64,000 bases of DNA from Gallintestinimicrobium propionicum (lineage in GTDB: Bacteria > Bacillota > Clostridia > Lachnospirales > Lachnospiraceae): positions 1 to 64,000 of the forward strand of contig NZ_JAOQJY010000018.1 of the NCBI RefSeq assembly GCF_025567525.1, in the 5' to 3' direction. How positions within the stretch are numbered: the first letter of the stretch is position 1; each line of letters starts with the position of its first letter. The notes beneath the pieces are model-generated. The model had not been told where the DNA came from, made no database searches, and saw only the letters and a program-made list of their open reading frames with translations. Below, piece by piece: positions 39,413 to 47,574 of the stretch. Position numbers and translations under genes: made by a program.

Positions 39413-40914
39413 GGCAGAAAGCAGAAAAGTACGCAGACGTGTATCGTGCTGTATCCTGTGCAGATAAGCCCTGGAGCGAGAGAAAGCAGAGTACGCCTGG
39501 CTATATGACGGTATATCTTGCACTTGTTATGGGCATTTTGCTTTCGCTGATTCTGGCCGTCCTGACGGCGGTCAGAATCTCCACGATTCGAATGTATATA
39601 GAGTGCTGTGCGGATATGGCGTTGGATTCTGCGCTGGCGGAATATCATCGGGAAATGTTGGATCAGTATGACCTGTTTTTTATCGATACGGCGTATCAGA
39701 CCGGCGATCCATCCTATCATCGGACGGAAGAACATATTTTCCGTTATATGGAGCGGAATCTGCGTCCACAGGAGGAATTTCCAACAGCAGGGGCAAAAGA
39801 CCTGCTGGGGCTTTCGACAGAAGCTGTGGAGCTTTTGCAGGCGGGCGTTGCAACTGACGATGGCGGGACGGTGCTGCAGTATCATATCGTCCAGTATATG
39901 AAGGATATTTCCGGGCTTTCTTTGGCGGAAACGTTGCTGGAGCAGGGAAACCAGCTGGAAGATTTGCAGGGACGCGATCTGGAAGCAGAGTGGGATGCTG
40001 CCGAGGAATCGCTGAAAGAAGAGATTTTTCGCCGGAAAAAGCTTCAGGATAAAGACTGGGATGGAGAAATTCCGGAAACACCGTCGGATGCGGTGCGGGC
40101 GACGCGCAGCGAGGGAATTCTGGGAGCAGCGGCGCAGGGAATGCAGCTTTCCAGTGCGTGTCTTTCCGGGGCGGGCAGACCGTCTGTGCGGCATTTAAAC
40201 AGTGGAACCGGTTTGTCGGATGGAAAGGAAGCTGTGAACAGCCTGGTCGATCAGGGGCTTTTGTATGCTTATATCCTGAAAAAATGCGGCAGCTTCGGGC
40301 AGGAGAAAGAAAACAGTGCGCTCGCTTACGAGGTGGAATATATTTTGCAGCAGCAGACGCAGGATCGGGAAAATCTGAAAAAGACGCTGCAGGAGATTTT
40401 GTTGCTTCGGGAAGCTGTGAACGCAGCCTTTCTATTTGGAAGCAGCTTAAAAGCGGAGGCGGAAACCGCAGCGGGCGTTATTGCCATACTGCTTGGCTTG
40501 CCTGAGATAAAAGACTTTGCAGCGACCGTGATTTTATTTGCCTGGGCATACGCGGAAAGTGTCAAGGATGTCCGAATTTTGCTGCGGGGGGATAAGATTC
40601 CGCTTGTCAAAAGCGAGGAAAGCTGGAATACGCCGTTTTCTCAGCTGCTGACCTACAGAAGCCATCTGGATTCCTATCGTTCGTCTGCGGACGGGATGAG
40701 CTATCAGGATTATCTCGGCGCGCTGCTGGTATGTCATGGTGCAAAAAAGGCGATTGCAGGACTGATGGATGTGATGGAGAGCGATATCCGGCAGACACCG
40801 GGAAACAGCAATTTTCGGCTGGATGGGCTGATCGACGGGATGCAGGCATGTATCCGGGTAGTCAGCGGCTATACCGGAAGCTATGAAATCACAAGGCGGT
40901 ACGAGTATGAATAA
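39409..40914 (+). CDS. DUF5702-type tad-locus membrane protein
   Basis: The ATGA overlap with flp couples translation. The 501-residue protein has one N-terminal helix (GYMTVYLALVMGILLSLILA) after a short basic tail, then a large extracytoplasmic helical part (CADMALDSALAEYHREMLDQ, YDLFFIDTAYQ). A hydrophobic segment near 345-385 (AGVIAILLGLPEIKDFAATV) may be a second membrane helix. The pattern matches DUF5702 proteins of clostridial tad loci, which resemble TadE/TadG minor pilins. Its role in assembly is inferred. Confidence 0.78.
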   Translation: MRQKAEKYADVYRAVSCADKPWSERKQSTPGYMTVYLALVMGILLSLILAVLTAVRISTIRMYIECCADMALDSALAEYHREMLDQYDLFFIDTAYQTGDPSYHRTEEHIFRYMERNLRPQEEFPTAGAKDLLGLSTEAVELLQAGVATDDGGTVLQYHIVQYMKDISGLSLAETLLEQGNQLEDLQGRDLEAEWDAAEESLKEEIFRRKKLQDKDWDGEIPETPSDAVRATRSEGILGAAAQGMQLSSACLSGAGRPSVRHLNSGTGLSDGKEAVNSLVDQGLLYAYILKKCGSFGQEKENSALAYEVEYILQQQTQDRENLKKTLQEILLLREAVNAAFLFGSSLKAEAETAAGVIAILLGLPEIKDFAATVILFAWAYAESVKDVRILLRGDKIPLVKSEESWNTPFSQLLTYRSHLDSYRSSADGMSYQDYLGALLVCHGAKKAIAGLMDVMESDIRQTPGNSNFRLDGLIDGMQACIRVVSGYTGSYEITRRYEYE

Positions 40915-40941
40915 GCGATTAAGAGGGGAGGGTCGGGCCGG

Positions 40942-41727
40942 ATGCCTTTTTGGAGAAACCTATTATCGAATGCGCTGCTGTTTTCTCTCCAGGACAGCAG
41001 TATAAAATACGGACAACATGCTCTCAATTCCCGGAAGCCCAAAGACCGAATTGCCGGATGGATACGCAGGTGGATCTGTCCGGGGCGAAAAAAGGCATCT
41101 CGCCGGGCGCTTCCGGCTGGCATGACGGTGGAGGCAGCAGTTGTACTGCCGGTTTTCCTGTTTGCAGTTGCCAATCTTTTATCGCTGTTTCTGGTATTTT
41201 GGACGTATTCCTCAAAAGAAGCGCAGCTGCATCAGACGGCCCGTCAGCTTGCGCTGTATGCCTATGGGCAGGAGGATGGAGAACCGGATGTACGGCTGAT
41301 GCGGCTGACGCCGGTCTCTGCGCCATTTGGGAAAGCCGCTTTTCGGAGCAGCTATGTCGTAAACGGGTGCGTGATGCACAAATGGATTGGCTACAGCGGG
41401 GACGGGACGGGAGAAGACTGGGAACGGCAGGAAGAAGAGCTGGTTTATATTACAAAATCAGGAGAAGCCTATCACCGGGAACGGAGCTGTCTCTATTTGA
41501 ATCCGTCCATCCGCCTTGCAGACCGGGAGGAAATAACAGCAGATTATACACCATGCAGCGTATGTGTTGGCAGGGGACGGTTAGAAAATCGGCTGATTTA
41601 TGTGACGGACGGAGGAAGCAGATATCATAATACAGTAAGCTGCAGCGGGCTCAGACGGACGATTGAAAGCGTCACGCTGATGCAGGCGCTGGAGATGGGC
41701 AGACATGCCTGTCCACGGTGCGGATGA
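40942..41727 (+). CDS. TadE-like pseudopilin with duplicated Cys-rich C-terminal module
   Basis: Residues 1-60 are basic, and then PAGMTVEAAVVLPVFLFAVA gives the pseudopilin helix with the conserved Glu. The C-terminal 100 residues contain two copies of one module: VYITKSGEAYHRERSCLYL...YTPCSVC and IYVTDGGSRYHNTVSCSGL...HACPRC. Each has YH, a Cys, and a CxxC, as in a metal-binding or disulfide-held unit. I do not know other TadE proteins with this duplication. It follows the DUF5702 gene by 27 bp. Confidence 0.75.
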   Translation: MPFWRNLLSNALLFSLQDSSIKYGQHALNSRKPKDRIAGWIRRWICPGRKKASRRALPAGMTVEAAVVLPVFLFAVANLLSLFLVFWTYSSKEAQLHQTARQLALYAYGQEDGEPDVRLMRLTPVSAPFGKAAFRSSYVVNGCVMHKWIGYSGDGTGEDWERQEEELVYITKSGEAYHRERSCLYLNPSIRLADREEITADYTPCSVCVGRGRLENRLIYVTDGGSRYHNTVSCSGLRRTIESVTLMQALEMGRHACPRCG

Positions 41728-41740
41728 CAGAGAGAAAAAT

Positions 41741-42169
41741 ATGGAAACAGGATTGGCGGTTTTATTTGGAGTGTGTTGTTCGGTAACGGACTGCAAAAGG
41801 CGGAAGATTACATTGTCGGTGCTTTTGGCTGGCGCGGTCGCAGGATGTATTCTGTCCGGGATTCGTATCTGGCAGGGAACGGAGAGTGTTTGGGAAATGC
41901 TTGCAGCAATTCTTCCGGCGGTATGTCTGGAAAGCGTTGTAATCCTGACTGCCGGAAAGGTCGGGAGCGGAGACGCGGGAATGCTGCTGGTATTCGGGTT
42001 GTTGCTGGGGTGGAAAGCATGCGTTTCAATTTTGTGCATGGGCTGTCTGCTGATTGGTGTTGTAGCTGGCTGCGGGATGGGGATCGGTGTGCTTCATCAG
42101 AACAGTAGGCTGCCGTTTGCCCCGTTTTTGTTTGCTGCGACGGTGATTACGCAGCTGTTGCAGACGTAA
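41741..42169 (+). CDS. tadV: A24-type prepilin peptidase (TadV/CpaA-like)
   Basis: The 142-residue membrane protein has the two catalytic aspartates of type IV prepilin peptidases: VTDCKRRKI near residue 17 and GSGDAGML near 76. Four helices surround them (LSVLLAGAVAGCILSGI, LLVFGLLLGWKACVSILCMG). It lacks the methylase domain, as TadV proteins do. It should process Flp and the TadE-like subunits. The start at 41741 sits 13 bp after the previous stop. Confidence 0.85.
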   Translation: METGLAVLFGVCCSVTDCKRRKITLSVLLAGAVAGCILSGIRIWQGTESVWEMLAAILPAVCLESVVILTAGKVGSGDAGMLLVFGLLLGWKACVSILCMGCLLIGVVAGCGMGIGVLHQNSRLPFAPFLFAATVITQLLQT

Positions 42170-42182
42170 AGATGAGAAAATT

Positions 42183-42626
42183 ATGGAAAAAAACCAATAT
42201 CAGAAAAAAAAAGAAGCAGACGGTTATGTGGTCGTAGAAGCGGCGGTGCTTCTTCCGCTTGCCTCGATTTTCATTGTGCTTTTGATCGGACTTTGCAGTT
42301 ATCTGTATCAGGGCTGTTTTCTGATGCAGGCGGCATATACAGCGGCTTTTCGGAGTGCGGCACAGGAACGCCCGGACGCCGGTTATGCGGATGGGCAGTT
42401 AAATCAGCTGTTGGAGGGGGAGGTTCTGTCTTTTGGAAAAGAAGAAAGGCAGATCAAAGCCGGAATGCTTCGGGTTGAAGTGACTTTGGAACGGGAAACG
42501 CCGCTTGCACGGTTGGCGGCTGTTGGCGACAGAGGACGGCTGAAGGTAAAGCAGACTGCGTATGTCAGGAATGCGGCGGCTTATATCAGAGGAATCAGAA
42601 GAGGAAAGGAACTGGGGGATGAATAA
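42183..42626 (+). CDS. tadE: TadE-family pseudopilin
   Basis: A short basic N-terminus leads to GYVVVEAAVLLPLASIFIVL, the TadE signature with conserved Glu in the VVEAAV context, and one membrane helix. The remaining 90 residues are extracytoplasmic (YTAAFRSAAQERPDAGYADG). Length (147) is normal. It follows tadV by 13 bp, and the next gene overlaps its end. Confidence 0.83.
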   Translation: MEKNQYQKKKEADGYVVVEAAVLLPLASIFIVLLIGLCSYLYQGCFLMQAAYTAAFRSAAQERPDAGYADGQLNQLLEGEVLSFGKEERQIKAGMLRVEVTLERETPLARLAAVGDRGRLKVKQTAYVRNAAAYIRGIRRGKELGDE

Positions 42627-43998
42627 GCAGATAGAGCGAAAAAGTGGACAGGATCGGATTGCGGAAAAAGTGATCTATAAACGGGAATTGAACCATAGCT
42701 ATATGGTATTACCCTGCCAGGACAAGGATATGGCGGAGCGGTATGATTACCGGATTATGCAGCACAATCGAATTGGAAGGCTGCTTCCGTGCAGCCTGCG
42801 GTATCTGGATGGGGAAGAGCTTTTATACTATGACATTACTTCCCGCCAGCCGCTTGCACGGCTGTATGAAAGCCGGAGAATGAAGGCGGCAGACCTGGAA
42901 CGGATTATCCGGGATACAGCAGCGGTACAGGCACAGCTGGGGGAGTACATGTTGGATGAGTCTGGGGTTCTTCTGGAGGAAGAGGTAATTTTTGCAGATG
43001 TGGAGACAGGGGAGCTTTATTTTGCTTTTTATCCAGGCGGACTACAGACTGGAAAACAGTATACGGAGTTGGCGGATTTCTTTCTGGAGCATATCGATCA
43101 TGGACAGGAGCAGGCAGTAAACCTTGCGTATGAATTCTATAAGCTTTCCAAGGCGGATTACTTTGTGCTGTCCTCTTTCCTGCCGTTTCTGGAGAAAGAG
43201 ATGGAGGCTTCGAAGCAGACCGGGCGGGGAAAGGAGCACGGTTGGTGCGTGTCAGGGGCGTACACGGAAAGCGGTGGACGAAACGGCGGAGAGGGAGATT
43301 CGGGAGATTGGAGCTGCAGGAGTACTGTTGGGGCGCGCATAACGCTGCCGGATGGCGAATGGCCTGTAGAGCTGCGAAAAAGTGAAAGTACGTCAGAGTC
43401 GGGAACTGTAGGGCAGCGAGGTGCTTTGACAGGCGTTTCTTATCAAGACGCTGAATACGCCTCAGATATCATGACAGAGGGGGATGAACAGAAAGCAGCG
43501 CACAAGCCCTGGTGGAAGCGGTTGTTTTCAGGATTTCGGAAGAGCAAGTCTGTCGGGGAGGAATGCGAGGAAGTGTCGGTCAGCAGGATGGATCAGATGG
43601 TATGGGACAGCTATGAGCAGCAGCTGTATGAAAATGGCAGTCAGGAGACGGTCTATTTTGCCGATCTGGACAGCATGACAGAGCAGTACGATGGGCTGTA
43701 CTGCCTGAATGCGCAGGGGAAAGAGCAGCGTCTTGTGCTAAAGGGACTTCCGCTTACGATCGGAAAGCTGAAAGGAAGAGTTTCCGTCGTGCTGTCAGAC
43801 CGATCGGTCAGCAGAATCCATGCACGGCTGGAGGGATACGGAGGAAGAATCAGCGTGCGCGACCTGAATTCCAGAAATGGAACGAGCGTCAATGGACATA
43901 AGCTTTCTCCGAACGAAAGCGTGCAGTTACAGGAGGGGGATATGGTATGCTTTGGAAGAGAGCGCTTTCGGTATGAAAGAGTGCAGGAACAGCGTTGA
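42619..43998 (+). CDS. DUF6382/FHA-domain protein of the tad locus
   Basis: Residues 1-190 match DUF6382 (YKRELNHSYMVLPCQDKDMA, HNRIGRLLPCSLRYLDGEEL). A variable linker follows, and residues about 365-459 are an FHA domain with SVVLSDRSVSRIHARLEGYG and RDLNSRNGTSVNG, the phosphothreonine-binding loops. The FHA domain suggests control of pilus assembly by a Ser/Thr kinase, although none is in the window. The start at 42619 overlaps the tadE stop. Confidence 0.85.
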   Translation: MNKQIERKSGQDRIAEKVIYKRELNHSYMVLPCQDKDMAERYDYRIMQHNRIGRLLPCSLRYLDGEELLYYDITSRQPLARLYESRRMKAADLERIIRDTAAVQAQLGEYMLDESGVLLEEEVIFADVETGELYFAFYPGGLQTGKQYTELADFFLEHIDHGQEQAVNLAYEFYKLSKADYFVLSSFLPFLEKEMEASKQTGRGKEHGWCVSGAYTESGGRNGGEGDSGDWSCRSTVGARITLPDGEWPVELRKSESTSESGTVGQRGALTGVSYQDAEYASDIMTEGDEQKAAHKPWWKRLFSGFRKSKSVGEECEEVSVSRMDQMVWDSYEQQLYENGSQETVYFADLDSMTEQYDGLYCLNAQGKEQRLVLKGLPLTIGKLKGRVSVVLSDRSVSRIHARLEGYGGRISVRDLNSRNGTSVNGHKLSPNESVQLQEGDMVCFGRERFRYERVQEQR

Positions 43999-44044
43999 CA
44001 CCAGGACAGGTAAGTGATACCCTCATTTCAGGAGGAAAACGGCT

Positions 44045-44707
44045 ATGGCATACCGGGAAACGATGGAAAACAACGGGATGGAAGCTGGTAGAGCAAAGAA
44101 CCAAATCCCTTATTGTACAGTGGTGCTGGTAGCGTTGAATGTCATTCTTTTTCTGATCGGACTGATCCTGCCCAAAGCAGGAGAATGGATGGAATCGGAG
44201 GGCTGCTTCAGCGTGGTGTATCTTCTCTATGAGCACAGCGGGTTTTATCGACTGATTACGGCTGCATTTCTGCATGCCGACGTCGAGCATCTGCTCAACA
44301 ACATGCTGCTGCTCTACTGCTGCGGCGATGTGGTGGAAAGATGCCTTGGAAAGGTGCGCTTTCTGATCCTGTATTTTGGCTCTGCGATTTTCGGAAATCT
44401 GCTTTCTGCGGCATATGAGCTTTCAACTGGAAGCTTTTATGAATCGATCGGAGCCAGCGGAGCGGTTTTCGGGCTGACGGGTGCGTTGCTTTTTCTGGTA
44501 ATTGTCAAAAAAGGAGCGGCTGCGGGAATTTCCCTGAAAAGAGCGGTATTCGCCGTTGTCCTGTCTCTGTATGCAGGGTTTGGCAGTGCGTATGTGAACA
44601 ATGCGGCGCATGTAGGCGGACTGTTGAGCGGTTTTCTTCTTGGATTTTTATTAAGCATTATACCGCCGGTATTTAGAAAGAAGGGATTTTCACATGAAAA
44701 AAGATGA
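44045..44707 (+). CDS. Rhomboid-family intramembrane serine protease
   Basis: The 220-residue protein has six to seven membrane helices. The catalytic Ser138 lies in GASGAVFGLTG and His189 in NNAAHVGGLLSGFLLGF; the N-terminal HADVEHLLNNMLLL is the conserved HxxxN part. It is an active-site-complete rhomboid that cuts membrane proteins within the bilayer. Its place directly behind the tad operon suggests, but does not prove, that pilus or signalling proteins are substrates. It overlaps the HIT gene by 14 bp. Confidence 0.9.
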   Translation: MAYRETMENNGMEAGRAKNQIPYCTVVLVALNVILFLIGLILPKAGEWMESEGCFSVVYLLYEHSGFYRLITAAFLHADVEHLLNNMLLLYCCGDVVERCLGKVRFLILYFGSAIFGNLLSAAYELSTGSFYESIGASGAVFGLTGALLFLVIVKKGAAAGISLKRAVFAVVLSLYAGFGSAYVNNAAHVGGLLSGFLLGFLLSIIPPVFRKKGFSHEKR

Positions 44708-45104
44708 TTGTATTTTCTGTAAAATTGCAAACGGAGAGATTCCGTCCAATACGTTGTATGAAGACGACAGCTTCCGCGTGATCCTGGATCTTGGACCTGC
44801 GACAAAGGGACATGCCCTCGTGATGCCGAAGGAGCATTTTGGAAATCTTTATGAGCTGCCGGATGACTGGTGTCAGAAAGCATTTTCCCTGGCGAAAAAG
44901 ATGGCAGGCCAGATGACGGAGAAGCTGCACTGCGATGGCTTTAACCTCGTTCAGAATAATGGTGCGACAGCAGGACAGACTGTTCCTCATTTCCATATCC
45001 ACCTGATTCCCAGATATGAAAATGACGGACAGACGATCAACTGGAAGCAGACCAGCCCGACCGCAGAAGAGCTGGCAGCTGTAAAAGAAGAAATTCTTGG
45101 ATAA
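44694..45104 (+). CDS. HIT-family nucleotide hydrolase
   Basis: The histidine triad HFHIHLIPRY (His99, His101, His103) and the N-terminal CIFCKIANGEIPSNTLYEDD, with its zinc-type CxxC, identify an HIT protein of the HinT group (136 residues). These enzymes remove AMP from phosphoramidates or related nucleotides. The start overlaps the rhomboid gene's end. The gene is followed by a large structured terminator shared with murG. Confidence 0.92.
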   Translation: MKKDDCIFCKIANGEIPSNTLYEDDSFRVILDLGPATKGHALVMPKEHFGNLYELPDDWCQKAFSLAKKMAGQMTEKLHCDGFNLVQNNGATAGQTVPHFHIHLIPRYENDGQTINWKQTSPTAEELAAVKEEILG

Positions 45105-45137
45105 GACAGACGCACGTTCATCCTCGCAAATATCAGG

Positions 45138-45237
45138 AAAAAGCGCTGTGCATTTGATGTATCCGGAGTCTGGAAACTGCCGTTCCTAAAAGGAAAGGCT
45201 GTTTCCTGCCGAATCGTTCATTTGCACAGCGCTTTTT
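45138..45237. terminator. Large bidirectional terminator between HIT gene and murG
   Basis: AAAAAGCGCTGTGC (45138-45151) and GCACAGCGCTTTTT (45224-45237) are exact 14-bp complements. Between them sits a further hairpin (45172-45206): GGAAAC, GCC and TTCCT pair with AGGAA, GGC and GTTTCC around an AAA loop. It serves two converging genes. Confidence 0.85.
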
Positions 45238-45245
45238 ATTCATGT

Positions 45246-46313
45246 TCAGTCCGTTATCTCGTTTAAAATTTCAAGAATAGAAGGAATTGCATTGGTCTGG
45301 CGGCTTTTTTCCATCGCGTCAATATAGGTCTGTCTGGAGCAGTACAGTGCATGCACTTTTTCTATCAGAAGACCGGGTGACAGGTAGTCTTCGTCGATCA
45401 CCATGGAGAAGCCCTGTGCCTCAAAGGAGCGTGCGTTTAAAATCTGGTCGCCGCGGCTTGCACCTGCAGAAAGCGGAATCAGCAGGTTGGGCTTTTTGAG
45501 GGCGAGCAGCTCACAGATTGCATTTGCACCTGCGCGGGAAACGACGATGTCCGCCATGGCGAAGATGTCCTTTAAATCGTCTTTTACATATTCGAACTGC
45601 TTGTAGCCGGGTGTTTTTAATAACAGGTTGTCAATTTTATCCTTACCGCAGATGTGCACGATCTGAAAATCATCCAGAAGCTTTGGAAGCGCTTCGCGGA
45701 CGGACTGATTGATGACCGCAGAGCCAAGGGAGCCGCCGATGATCATCAGAACCGGCTTGTCGGAATGAAAACCGCAGAGCTTCCTTGCTGCTTCTTTATT
45801 TCCGTGCAGCAGTTCTTCTCGGATCGGGGAGCCGGTCAGGATACTCTTTTCAGCCGGAAGCGATTTTAAGGTTTCCGGGAAGTTGCAGCAGACCTTTCGG
45901 GCAACCGGGATACAGAGCTTGTTGGCAAGTCCGGGTGTCATATCGGATTCATGGATAACGCATGGAATTTTCAGGGAAGCGGCAGCGCGCACAACCGGGA
46001 CAGATACGAATCCGCCTTTGGAAAAAACAACGTCCGGCTGTAGCTCTTTTAAAATTTTACGGGCTTCGGAAAATCCCTTGAGTACGCGGAACGGATCTGA
46101 GAAGTTTTTCAGGTCAAAATACCGCCGGAATTTGCCGGTAGCGATGCCGTAATAAGGAATGTGGTAATCTGCCATCAGGCGTTTTTCCATTCCGTCATAG
46201 GAACCGATATAAAATACCTCGTAGCCGGCTTTTTCGAGCTCGGGAAGAAGGGCAATATTCGGGGTAATATGACCGGCTGTTCCGCCACCGGTAAGTACGA
46301 TTTTTTTACTCAT
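45246..46313 (-). CDS. murG: UDP-GlcNAc:lipid I N-acetylglucosaminyltransferase
   Basis: It adds GlcNAc to lipid I to make lipid II at the inner face of the membrane. The GT-B fold is seen in LTGGGTAGHITPNIALLPEL (N-terminal glycine loop), GGFVSVPVVRAA, HESDMTPGLANK, GGSLGSAVINQSV and the UDP-sugar-binding VVSRAGANAICELLALKKPN. Length (355) is normal. AGGAGAT lies upstream of the ATG. It is alone here, outside the usual mur/fts cluster. Confidence 0.95.
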   Translation of the reverse strand: MSKKIVLTGGGTAGHITPNIALLPELEKAGYEVFYIGSYDGMEKRLMADYHIPYYGIATGKFRRYFDLKNFSDPFRVLKGFSEARKILKELQPDVVFSKGGFVSVPVVRAAASLKIPCVIHESDMTPGLANKLCIPVARKVCCNFPETLKSLPAEKSILTGSPIREELLHGNKEAARKLCGFHSDKPVLMIIGGSLGSAVINQSVREALPKLLDDFQIVHICGKDKIDNLLLKTPGYKQFEYVKDDLKDIFAMADIVVSRAGANAICELLALKKPNLLIPLSAGASRGDQILNARSFEAQGFSMVIDEDYLSPGLLIEKVHALYCSRQTYIDAMEKSRQTNAIPSILEILNEITD

Positions 46314-46350
46314 GATGGGATCTCCTCAAAATTACTTTCTGTCGTAAAAA

Positions 46351-46602
46351 TTACTGCGCCTGCACGATTTCTTCCAGCGCGCGGGCGAGCTGATCAGGAC
46401 ATGACGTGGGCTTGAAGCCGCATTTAATGCCCTTTAAACGTGCGATTGCGTCCTCGGCTTTCATGCCGACTACCAGGCTGGAAATGCCTTTTAAGTTGCC
46501 GTTGCAGCCGCCGGTAAAAGCGACAGATTTGATTGTATGCTGATCCGGTTCCATCTCGATATCGATCAGGGTAGAGCAGGTACCTTTTGTCTTGTAGGTC
46601 AT
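46351..46602 (-). CDS. TSCPD-domain protein (TIGR03905 type)
   Basis: The 83-residue protein contains TKGTCSTLIDIEMEPDQHTI, FTGGCNGNLKGISSLVVGMK and the signature TSCPDQLARALEE, which matches the small TSCPD proteins of anaerobes, related to a part of B12-dependent ribonucleotide reductases. The three Cys may bind metal. The start at 46602 follows AAGGAGG; a longer frame from 46809 is not conserved. The role is unknown. Confidence 0.82.
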   Translation of the reverse strand: MTYKTKGTCSTLIDIEMEPDQHTIKSVAFTGGCNGNLKGISSLVVGMKAEDAIARLKGIKCGFKPTSCPDQLARALEEIVQAQ

Positions 46603-46807
46603 AGAATCCTCCTTGTTTTGCCGTCGAAAATTCGATTTTCTTGTTCCGATAGGGATTATAGCAGTTTTCCTGTGAAAAAGAAAGGCGGAAATTGGAAATC
46701 GATTGTGCGCCTGCGAGGATTGCAGCCGGGAATCCAGGGGCCTTATACTAAAGAAAAAGCGGAACCTGCGCGGCATCAGGACGCAGGAAAGCAGGATGGA
46801 GGAAAGC

Positions 46808-47461
46808 ATGACAAGATATCTTTTGATGGGAACAGCAGCGGCGCTTTTGTTTTTTAGTATTTTATGCAGATTTTTTCCGGGTATGCGGCTGAAACGGCTG
46901 CTTGGGGAAACGGCGAATCTTTCTGTTTCACCGAATACAATTTTACGGCAATGCGTGTTGAAATACAGCAGCCTGTGCGAATTAAACGGCGGCAGGATGA
47001 ATACATCGGTTTATGTGGAAAAATTTCTGCGACAGTTGAAATTCGGACGGTTCAGCCTGCGGTTCTGGGACAGACTTGGCGGGCAGCTTTTGCTTCTGTC
47101 TGTTTTTGCAGACGGAATCGGAGCCTGCATGGGGCTGATGGGCGGACAGACGCTTGGGAATGTGATCTGGTTTTATCTGCAGGCGTTTTTGAGTCTGTAT
47201 CTGTATTTTGCGGTGATTGGGATGATCGATACGGCGTCGACGGCAGAGGAACTGAAAATCACGCTGGCGGATTTTCTGGAAAACCGTATGTCGGAGCGGC
47301 TGGCGCAGGTAAAGCGGGATAACGACTATCTGGATGAGCAGGAGCGAGAGGTGCGTAGAGAGGTCGAGAGCGTGGGGCAAACCGCTGCTGTCCGCAGAAT
47401 GCAGGAGCCCAGGGCAGCTGAGTCCGAGTTGACAGAGCTTTTGCGGGAGTTTCTGGCTTGA
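46808..47461 (+). CDS. Hypothetical membrane protein
   Basis: The start at 46808 (MTRYLLMGTAAALLFFSILC) follows GGATGGAGGAAAG; ATG at 46796 is an alternative. The 217 residues have an N-terminal helix, then a soluble stretch, two helices (LLLLSVFADGIGACMGLMGG, IWFYLQAFLSLYLYFAVIGM) and a charged coiled-coil tail (RLAQVKRDNDYLDEQEREVR). There is no enzymatic motif, and I do not recognise the family. Confidence 0.7.
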   Translation: MTRYLLMGTAAALLFFSILCRFFPGMRLKRLLGETANLSVSPNTILRQCVLKYSSLCELNGGRMNTSVYVEKFLRQLKFGRFSLRFWDRLGGQLLLLSVFADGIGACMGLMGGQTLGNVIWFYLQAFLSLYLYFAVIGMIDTASTAEELKITLADFLENRMSERLAQVKRDNDYLDEQEREVRREVESVGQTAAVRRMQEPRAAESELTELLREFLA

Positions 47462-47574
47462 AGTGCTGTGCGTTTTTTGCTACTCTTATAGGAAAACAGC
47501 AGACGGCGCGAATACGCCGGATGAAAAAGAACCCAGGCGGTCGAAGGAACGAGCCGCAGAAATGAGAGGAACAC

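Noticed and set aside
39043..40194. 383-codon minus-strand frame across the flp/DUF5702 genes
   Set aside because: It is an antisense shadow; the plus-strand tad genes are contiguous and have ribosome binding sites.
45236..45249. TTTTTATTCATG as another H1 copy
   Set aside because: Only the left flank resembles H1; no arm or core follows, and the bases belong to the terminator and the murG end.
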